Shown here piece after piece: positions 1-6,700 of a DNA stretch of 8,855 bases (the first letter of the stretch is position 1; every line of letters begins with the position of its first letter). Below the pieces are notes generated by a model. The model saw nothing but the letters and a program-made list of their open reading frames with translations, was not told the origin of the DNA and did no database searches. This DNA comes from a candidate division LCP-89 bacterium. Its GTDB lineage: Bacteria > Electryoneota > B3-LCP. The DNA is taken from positions 1 to 8,855 of the forward strand of contig JALGZU010000102.1 in the NCBI GenBank assembly GCA_025774735.1, written 5' to 3'. The position numbers and the translations under genes are program-made.

Positions 1-1095
1 GTCTATGACGGAGAGGTTGGGCAGGTGGTCCAGTTTGAGGGCCACCAGGTTGATCTTCTCCGAATAGTTGAACCGGAATGTGGAGGTTTGGCCCTCTTCG
101 AAGCCCAGGTCGGACACCTCGGAGTCTCTGAAGCGAATGTTCTCCAGGAACTGCTTCACCTTCTGAAACTCTTCGTATGACGGGATGCCTTCGACCTTCA
201 CCGTGATGGGGCGGCTCTTCTTCCCGCCGTACAGCGTCAACTGCGAGATCAAATCCTTGCTGTAAACCTTCTCCGCCCTGGTGTGTGCGTCGGTGACGGC
301 TTTCTGTGGCGTGTTGCCACTGCCTTGTACCCCCTCGAACTCAGAGGCGTACTGGGCGATGATCTGCCCCGATTCGGCCTCGATGGCCCGTGCTTCCAGC
401 CAACAGTCGTAAACGTAGACTCCAACAGTCCCGGCGAAGCCGGTCACCTCTTTTTTCTCCCTCATCTCCAGGCGCGCTTTACCCAGGATGACCACGTTGG
501 AGAGGAGTTGACGGCCGATCCAACGTGATGCCGCGATATCCTGCTGTTCGAGTGCTGCCCGGAAGCGGCTCGCGACCGCTTCCACCGCTATCAACTGGGA
601 GACATCCCGCACGTCGTAATCGGCCTTGACCAGGTCCGCAATCAGTCTGTTGGCAAGGCGGTCATCTTCGACCGTTTCCCCTTCGATTTCGACCGTGAAT
701 CCCACTATGCAGGAGAAGTTCCTCATCAACTGCCGCAATTCCTCTTCGCTCAACTGCTTGACGACTTCGCATTCGACCTCGAGGACCAGGAACTCCATTT
801 CCTGCTTTTCCGATAGAATGGTGCTTTTCTTGATGTATCCGGAGATCATGCTCAGGATGGTATCATCCGCCAGCATGAAGTCCTGGATGGCTGTTTCAGC
901 CTTTATTTTAACGCCCAGGACCTGTTCCAAGGCATTGCGTTGAGCATCGACCAGGGCTTCCTCACGCGCCGCGGGCAGATCCCCTTCGAAAATCGTGGCT
1001 TCACCCTCTACCGTGACGGTGACGACCGAGTCGGGCTGGGCCGTCGCCAGCGCGGCGGCTGTCAGAATGATGAGCAGGCTTAAGACGGGCTTCAT
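1..1095 (-). CDS. FlgT N-terminal-domain-like secreted protein (partial, cut by window edge)
   Basis: An open frame of 365 codons starts at the ATG at 1095 and runs off the left edge with no stop, so the C-terminus is missing. A GAGG ribosome site at 1101-1104, five bases upstream, supports this start. Residues 1-19 form a signal peptide (MKPV, a hydrophobic core, then ATA before QPD). Residues about 25-112 resemble the FlgT N-terminal domain: a VTVEGEA strand, the AREEALVDAQRNALEQVLG helix at 43-61, and an SGYIKK turn at 84-89. The middle part, about 115-290, alternates strands and helices and could be a FlgT-middle or CsgG/LpoB-like fold; that is a weaker guess. In vibrios FlgT is a flagellar H-ring protein. 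No flagellar gene is visible here, and FlgT_N-like domains also occur in non-flagellar envelope proteins, so a periplasmic or outer-membrane role is all I infer. It lies downstream of a strong terminator, so it is probably transcribed separately from the PorU-PorV operon. Confidence 0.8.
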   Translation of the reverse strand, partial: MKPVLSLLIILTAAALATAQPDSVVTVTVEGEATIFEGDLPAAREEALVDAQRNALEQVLGVKIKAETAIQDFMLADDTILSMISGYIKKSTILSEKQEMEFLVLEVECEVVKQLSEEELRQLMRNFSCIVGFTVEIEGETVEDDRLANRLIADLVKADYDVRDVSQLIAVEAVASRFRAALEQQDIAASRWIGRQLLSNVVILGKARLEMREKKEVTGFAGTVGVYVYDCWLEARAIEAESGQIIAQYASEFEGVQGSGNTPQKAVTDAHTRAEKVYSKDLISQLTLYGGKKSRPITVKVEGIPSYEEFQKVKQFLENIRFRDSEVSDLGFEEGQTSTFRFNYSEKINLVALKLDHLPNLSVID

Positions 1096-1149
1096 GTGCG
1101 CCTCGAAATTGACGTTTAAGGTGTACTACGGGATCGGTTCCAGGAGGGC

Positions 1150-1187
1150 AAAAAAATCGAGCAAAACGATCCCCCGTTTTGCCCGAT
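1150..1187 (-). terminator. Strong rho-independent terminator after the PorU-PorV operon
   Basis: Read on the minus strand, a 13-base stem (ATCGGGCAAAACG, 1187-1175) pairs with CGTTTTGCTCGAT (1168-1156) through one G-U pair. The loop has six bases, and six T residues follow directly (1155-1150). There is no matching T run on the plus strand, so it acts leftward. It lies about 120 bases past the SLBB stop and 54 bases before the FlgT-like start, so it should separate the two transcription units. Confidence 0.88.
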
Positions 1188-1191
1188 TATA
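1186..1191 (-). promoter_or_regulatory. Candidate -10 box for the FlgT-like gene
   Basis: On the minus strand a perfect TATAAT occurs at 1191-1186, in the context GCTTGAG-TATAAT-CGGG. No good -35 box lies 16-18 bases upstream (GAACGT at 17 is poor). The predicted transcript would begin near 1179, inside the 5' arm of the terminator hairpin, leaving a leader of about 84 bases before the ATG at 1095. If real, it explains how the downstream gene is expressed despite the terminator. The call rests on one hexamer and position only. Confidence 0.35.
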
Positions 1192-1270
1192 CTCAAGCCC
1201 TATTTGAAACGTTCCCCAATTCGCTTCGACCTGTTATCCCTGGTGACAGTGCATCAGAAAACGGGAAACG

Positions 1271-1302
1271 CTCTCTTCCCCCCATATACAGAAAGGGGAG
1301 AG
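1271..1302 (-). terminator. Weak stem-loop just after the SLBB stop
   Basis: On the minus strand, CTCTCCCC (1302-1295) can pair with GGG-AA-GAGAG (1280-1271), giving an eight-pair stem with a two-base bulge and a long loop. It begins eight bases after the SLBB stop codon. The following bases are only modestly T-rich (GTTTCCCGTTTTC). It could protect the 3' end of the transcript or act as a minor terminator ahead of the much stronger one at 1150-1187. It could also be chance. Confidence 0.28.
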
Positions 1303-1309
1303 GGCACTT

Positions 1310-1801
1310 CTACTTGCTGGCAAGCGAAGCGAGATAGTAGACGTTGGCGACGATAGCCAACTGTGCTACGACTGAAATAACGCTTGATAACAGGTACCAC
1401 ATCGATCCCGATACGATGATCGTATCCTCCGGTTTCAGATCCGGGATCAGGTCGCGGTCGCCCGTCTTCAGGTATTTCTTAATATTGACCTGGATCACTT
1501 CGGACCCCTCGCTGGCGCCACGTACCACCCGGACGTTATCGAGGCGGCTCTTGTCGGCCGGTCCACCGGCGACCGATATCAGGGTGATCAGGTCCGTGTC
1601 TGAGGGGACGAAGTACTGACCCGGCTTTTCCACCCGCCCCCAGACATTGACCTGCATAAGGAGCTGATTTTCATCGCCGATGAAATATTGCGCACCGGTC
1701 TCGACATGACTGGGGACGGTTAGCGGACGGTCATCGGCGGATCGCCCAATGCCCGCGATGGCCAGGAGGACTGCCAGGGACAGCATGAATTTCTTGAACA
1801 T
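1310..1801 (-). CDS. Small SLBB-domain envelope protein with C-terminal membrane segment
   Basis: A protein of 163 residues. A TTG two codons upstream (1807) is also in frame. I prefer the ATG at 1801 because an AGAG lies eight bases before it and only two bases before the TTG. Residues 1-22 are a signal peptide (MFKKF, a hydrophobic run, GRSA then DD). Residues about 46-130 match the SLBB (soluble-ligand-binding beta-grasp) fold of polysaccharide export proteins: VNVWGRVEKPGQY, then LITLISVAGGP, LDNVRVVR, and LKPEDTIIVSG near the end. Residues about 134-160 form a hydrophobic helix (MWYLLSSVISVVAQLAIVAN). SLBB domains usually follow a polysaccharide-export domain in Wza-type channels. That domain is absent here, so this is not a complete export channel. 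The substrate or partner is unknown. It is probably the last gene of the operon, 35 bases after the lipoprotein gene. Confidence 0.85.
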   Translation of the reverse strand: MFKKFMLSLAVLLAIAGIGRSADDRPLTVPSHVETGAQYFIGDENQLLMQVNVWGRVEKPGQYFVPSDTDLITLISVAGGPADKSRLDNVRVVRGASEGSEVIQVNIKKYLKTGDRDLIPDLKPEDTIIVSGSMWYLLSSVISVVAQLAIVANVYYLASLASK

Positions 1802-1836
1802 TTTCAAAGCTCTATGGTTTAGGTGGCTTAATCATT

Positions 1837-2622
1837 TCAAGGATAGTCGAATTCCAGCATCGCTTCGCTACCCGAAGGCAGTTCCACTGGAGCGCCAACG
1901 ACGTCCACCTGGTAGCGGTAACTCCCAGCTGTTAGTGGCGTCCCCGTGTACTGAGTTTCCAGGGGGTGGGGGACGTCATGAAGTTGATACCAGAACGGCA
2001 CCCAGCTACTCCCTTCGAGGCGGAAAAACCGGACGATGTAGTAACTGAAATCGAGCGGGTCATACTGCGTGTAACTCCAGGACAATATCACAGTATCGCC
2101 CTGGAAAACCGGCTGCGAAAGCACTGCCTTCGGTAAGAGACGGTAGTATTCCGGTTCGGACAGATTACTCTCATTTCCCGCTTCATCCAGGGCGGTTACC
2201 CAGTAAAGAAAGCCGCGCGTCAGGCCCGTACTCTGATCTGGCGCCAGCAAAGAGTCGTGATCTTCGTATTGAACCGTGCCCGCCTCCAGTTCGGCGATCA
2301 GCCCGAAATCACTGGCCTCCTCGCTTTGACGGTAAATCCGGTAAACCGCCAGATCGGGGGCGTCACCCGGCAGCCAGCTAAGATAGATATAATTTCCCGT
2401 TGGTACGGCATCGATGCCCTCCTCGAACAGGGTCGTATCGGGGCTCCGCGGCGTAAACGCTACCTGAGCAGGGGGATTCAAATCGGCGGCGATCTCCTCC
2501 CTGCCGCAACCGGCACAAAACAAACCGGTGAACAGAAATAGGGCGAAGCTCACTTCACGCAGGAACTTCCCCGCTGCTGTATTCATACGGAGTCGCGGTC
2601 GAATTTTAAGGCAGACGATCAT
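1837..2622 (-). CDS. Probable lipoprotein with two fibronectin type III-like domains
   Basis: A protein of 261 residues from the ATG at 2622, which abuts the TAA of the PorV gene (TAA-ATG). This suggests translational coupling, since no clear ribosome site is visible. A second in-frame ATG at 2586 would give 249 residues and a more usual signal sequence: MNTAAGKFLR, a hydrophobic run, then FCAGC. The cysteine ending that run, followed by GREE, looks like a lipidation site, although the -3 residue is Cys rather than the usual Leu. Two beta-sandwich units follow. The first has YIYLSWLPGD, VYRIYRQ, YWVTALDEAGNESNLSEP, the classic FN3 pattern. The second has VILSWSYTQYDPLDFSYYIVRF and SYRYQVDVVG. 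No catalytic motif is seen. It is probably anchored to the outer membrane and binds protein or glycan. A link to PorU/PorV is inferred from position only. I do not recognise a named orthologue. Confidence 0.82.
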   Translation of the reverse strand: MIVCLKIRPRLRMNTAAGKFLREVSFALFLFTGLFCAGCGREEIAADLNPPAQVAFTPRSPDTTLFEEGIDAVPTGNYIYLSWLPGDAPDLAVYRIYRQSEEASDFGLIAELEAGTVQYEDHDSLLAPDQSTGLTRGFLYWVTALDEAGNESNLSEPEYYRLLPKAVLSQPVFQGDTVILSWSYTQYDPLDFSYYIVRFFRLEGSSWVPFWYQLHDVPHPLETQYTGTPLTAGSYRYQVDVVGAPVELPSGSEAMLEFDYP

Positions 2623-3696
2623 TTAGAATTGATATCCCAGCGAAATCCGGTGGGCATTGCCCAGTTCAGCCTTCATGAAAGCGTAGTCACAACTGATATG
2701 GCTGAGACGCAATCCAGCACCCGCACTCCAGACTCCAAAGTCTATGTCATCCCAGTCACCCGTCACGAACTCTCCCCAGTCCAACCTAGAAAAACCGAAA
2801 CGGAAGAAAAGCGTCTGGTTCCAACCGTACTCCAGCCCTAAGCGGCCGTCGTAGGGATAACGGGTGTTCGAGACTCTTTCGATCGACAGCTCGCTCTTCA
2901 AACCGGGCAGCTCCTGATGATAGCCCAATCCAAAGCGCAGGTTCTGAGTGATAACGTCGGTATTGCCTTCGCCCCAGTCGATGTCCGTCTTGGTGAAGTC
3001 CTGGTAAGTGATGCCGACGGCCAGGTCCCCCAGGTACTTCTTGGTGAACATGTCGGCCAGTGAAAACCTGATCTGGATGCCGGCGTCCGCACCCAGGCCG
3101 AAGGCCTCCTGGTCGTACAGCTTCTGGCGGATCATCTTCATATTGATACCGAAGGGAATCTCCAGCGGCAGGACGAAGAATGACCAGCCCAGGTCGAGAT
3201 TCCAGCGGATCATCTTGGCGAAACTGACGAAGAGGGCATCCTCGGTGTCGTCGAAGTATCCGAAGGGGACGCCATCAATGAGCTGCTTGCGCTCCTCCAA
3301 GGAATAACCGGCGTCCTCCGAATAATCCGGAAAGATGGGGATCTGATCCACGGCAAGCCGCACCCAGTGTACCCCCAGCGATGCGCCGGTGAGGGGAATG
3401 ACGGCTCCCAGCACCGAATAGCTCGCCAGGGGATCGCCCAGGTCACCGAATTGGTTCGAGTACATCCCCCAGACTGAGAAGTCGGTCACCCGCGCCAAGC
3501 CCGCCGGATTCCAGTAGAACGACGACGGGTCGTCGGCCAGGGCGCAGTACGCTCCCCCCAAACCCAGCGCCCGCGCCCCGACCCCGATTTCGAGAAATTC
3601 GCCCGCGTAGCGCGTCGCTCTGGCTGCGTCCACCGGGAGCAGACACAGCGCCAAAATTGAAATAATCAATCCTGCTGTTTTATTCCAGCGCTTCAC
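2623..3696 (-). CDS. porV: PorV/PorQ-family outer-membrane barrel protein (T9SS shuttle-like)
   Basis: A protein of 357 residues starting at GTG 3696. An AAAGG ribosome site lies eight bases upstream and overlaps the stop codon of the PorU-like gene. Residues 1-27 are a signal peptide ending ARA. The family hallmark follows at about 31-68: AGEFLEIGVGARALGLGGAY, then ALADDPSSFYWNPAGLA. The rest is alternating beta strands rich in aromatic residues and Gly, and it ends in Phe (SLGYQF), typical of an outer-membrane barrel. In Porphyromonas PorV (LptO) is a FadL-like barrel that binds secreted T9SS cargo and delivers it to PorU, and porU and porV are neighbours there as here. The related PorQ and UPF0164 proteins share the N-terminal motif, so the exact subfamily rests partly on this adjacency. 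Membership of the family is near certain; the PorV role is likely. Confidence 0.88.
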   Translation of the reverse strand: MKRWNKTAGLIISILALCLLPVDAARATRYAGEFLEIGVGARALGLGGAYCALADDPSSFYWNPAGLARVTDFSVWGMYSNQFGDLGDPLASYSVLGAVIPLTGASLGVHWVRLAVDQIPIFPDYSEDAGYSLEERKQLIDGVPFGYFDDTEDALFVSFAKMIRWNLDLGWSFFVLPLEIPFGINMKMIRQKLYDQEAFGLGADAGIQIRFSLADMFTKKYLGDLAVGITYQDFTKTDIDWGEGNTDVITQNLRFGLGYHQELPGLKSELSIERVSNTRYPYDGRLGLEYGWNQTLFFRFGFSRLDWGEFVTGDWDDIDFGVWSAGAGLRLSHISCDYAFMKAELGNAHRISLGYQF

Positions 3697-3704
3697 ACAA
3701 GTTA

Positions 3705-3709
3705 CCTTT
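3705..3709 (-). promoter_or_regulatory. Ribosome binding site of porV, overlapping the PorU-like stop
   Basis: AAAGG on the minus strand lies eight bases before the GTG at 3696 and shares two bases with the TAA stop of the upstream gene. It decides the GTG start, since no ATG lies nearby in frame. It implies translation of porV is coupled to that of the PorU-like gene. Confidence 0.65.
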
Positions 3710-6700
3710 AACGAAGTTTCGCCATTTTCATGGTGCGCTCTATTTCATGGTCGCCGCGCCGGGCGGTGAGCTTGTAGAAGTAAACCCCGTTGGCGATCAT
3801 GGCTCCGTCCTCGTCCCGGCCGTCCCAGTAGATTTCCGCATAATTGATCTCTTCGGATGAAGAACTGTACAGAGTGCGGATCATGCGGCCGGAAACCGTG
3901 TAGATCTGAATTCTGACCGGTTCGGTGGTCTGTTCGGTCAGCCGGTAAGCGAAGTAGGTTTTTTTCTTGAACGGGTTGGGGTAATTCCCCACGAAATCGA
4001 GTCGAAATTCGCCGACGACCTGAAACTGGATCGAGGTTGATCCCAGGTTACCGGAGAGATCGCGGGCGGAAACCGAAACCGTGTGATTCCCCACGGTGAA
4101 GGTAGGATTGATCGAGAGGGTCAGGGTCTGGCCGCTGTCTCCATAATTAAGACTGATCAGGCTCGAATCAACCACCTCACCATCCACGCTGATCCAATAC
4201 GAACCGGCACTGTTGTCGACGCCACCGAAATCCTGCACCAGCGCCGAAATCTTCGGCTGGTTGGGGACATAACCCCCATCCGTATAGATCTGTCCCTCGA
4301 CCGTGATTTCGATGGCCGGATTCTGGTGGTCGCTGTTGGCCAGCTGAGTGTAGACTCCGGGCCATTGACTTCCAGCGGAGATTCTGTAATGGGGCTGCGG
4401 CGGCGGCGAGAGCGTTTCTGTTTCGCTGGTGAGAAGCTGCCAGCCTGATTGCCCCGGAATCTGCAGATGCAGGGCGAGTTCATCCGCCGTCATGAGGGTG
4501 TCGAAGGGCGGTTGGTAATCCACGAACAGCTTCAGGGAATCGCCGTTCAGGGCAATATCACCCAGGAGACCGATCTCGAAGCCGAATCCCTGCAGGTAAC
4601 CCGTCGAATCCTGCAGGATAAAGGAGATGCCTGACTGCATCACCGACAGTGTCAAATCATCACGTGAACGGAAAATCAGCACGCCCTGATCGCCGCTGAT
4701 GCTGCCGGGGGGAATGTACGCCTGGAAATAGTCCTCGATGCTCAGCGTATCGCTCGTTCCTGCAGCCGTTGTCACGTTAAAATGGTCCACATTGAGCGAC
4801 CCCTGATAAGGATCCAACGGATCGACGACATCCACCCAACCTGCTTCGTTCATGCGCACTTCCAGGGGGTAGTCGCCGGGTTGCTGCAGCGTCGAAGCGG
4901 ACCAGACTTCCCCGGCTTCTCCGGCAGCCAGGTTATAGACAACCGCACTCCCGATGAGCTGCAAAGAAGTGCCGTCCAGGTAGAATTCGACGTCCATTGA
5001 ATCAACGTCGGTATGGCCCAAATTTTCGATCTGGATTATCAGCGCCGCCTGATCGTCACGCATCCCCATCTCCAGGCTCCCTGAAATCCATTCCGGGTCG
5101 GCGCGGCCGTCCAGGATGTAGAAGCTGATCTCTTCGCTGATCGTCGTGTCGGAAGCCGAGTCCACCACCCACACCAGTGCCTCGACCCGATCTGAGACAC
5201 CATATCCGTATGTCGTGGAATCGATGGCAAGATCGGTCTGGTACCAGTTGGATTCAAGCGCCTCGCTTAAACCGAAGTCGCCCTCAGCAATAAGGGAGTC
5301 TGACTCTGTTTCGATACTGAAATGCACCCAGGCCGTGTCGACCGCTTCCGGATCCAGGATTTTGGCCCTGAACCCAAATGTATCCTGAGCGTAGACGGGA
5401 TCCGGGTTCGGAGCCAGCGAATCGACGATGCTGCTGTCGGCGTAGGCATCGTAGTAGTAGAACGATGCCGCCGCATTATAGGCCTGCGTTCCGGTAGGAT
5501 CCCAGAAATTCAAACGATAAGTTCCCCCATTCAGAGTTGTGCTATCCCCCAGGGCCGGCAGGTCGAAGGTAGCACTGAGAGCGCTTGCTGATGCCGTCAG
5601 GGGGACCTCATAAGGGGAACCGAACTGCAGGGCCGGATAATCGTTCTCGTCGTATACGCGCAGCGATCCTTCGAAACCGGAGAAATCGCCGGATAAATCG
5701 ATGGAGACGGACTCGCCGGTGGAGACGAATTGCGGGGAAACTTGTGGTGCCCCTTCCGCTGCATCTGCGTAGGCCAATCGGAGGGAAGGATCTCCCAGCA
5801 AATTCATCAGATGCATCGTATCGAAGGATTCCGTCGAACCGCCCTGGCCGTAATAGGCGTAGTAGAGTATTTTAGCGGCGTTGATCAGTTCTCCCAGGCT
5901 CAAATCGGTGTTGTCGTACATCAATCCGACCAGCTCTTCCTGCAGCCAGCCGCCGTTGATGAACCAGCCCAGTCCCGTCGATGCCAGTACGCCGATGGCG
6001 CCCTTCTGAGGTTCGAAGATGAACTCTTCGCCCAGGATGGAGCCTTGCTGCGGCGTGTCGAAAGCGCCGATGAAACAGGTAAAATTGGTGATGAAAGGGT
6101 ATTTTCCCTGATTGCCGAGCTGCGGCAGATTTTCGATGCGGAAGAGCGAGTTATCCGACCAGATGGCGCCGGCTCCGTGGCCGTTATAATCCACCGCAAG
6201 CGCGCCCGCGTTGAACAGGTCGATCAGGTCCGACGTACCGCCATAGAACGGATTCGTGACGGGATCGGTGGCCAGACGTTCCACGAAGACGTTATCCTGG
6301 AGGCGTTCTATGACCTGTTGGCTGAGCTCTAAAAAGGCCGTACCCGGCACCCCGCCCGTGCCCGTCACGAAGAGGTGCCTGTTTCTCCAGGCGCCGGATA
6401 CAGGGCTGGTCTCGTATTCTTCTATTTTTCCCAGATAATCATCCAGCTCCTGACTGTCACGTGCGGGAATGCGGCCCACAGCCAGCTCGGGAATCAGGTC
6501 GTTGTCCAGGAGGCCGTACCAGAAATCGCTGGGGACGGCGCCGTAGGCTTCGGTCTGGACGTAGTGAATCGGTATCAGGTTACCGCCGTAGCCGTAAACG
6601 TTGCGGGTGTCGTAGGAACCGTCGCCGATCAGGAGCAGTATTTCTGGAGGCACCGGCAGCGCCAGCAGGAGATCCTTGACTGCCTGGGGCGAATAGATAC

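Noticed and set aside
626..1207. Two plus-strand frames of 105 and 70 codons
   Set aside because: The minus strand is open for 365 codons from 1095 to the window edge with a signal peptide, ribosome site and FlgT-like pattern. The plus frames are Ser/Arg-rich shadows.
2623..3696. General FadL-type or PorQ assignment for the barrel protein
   Set aside because: The N-terminal GARALGLGGAY and NPAGLA motifs are shared with these families, but the position directly after a PorU-like gene favours PorV. It is kept as an alternative rather than the call.
5730..6332. Plus-strand frame of 200 codons
   Set aside because: It is antisense to the catalytic His/Cys region of the PorU-like gene, whose conserved motifs show which strand codes.
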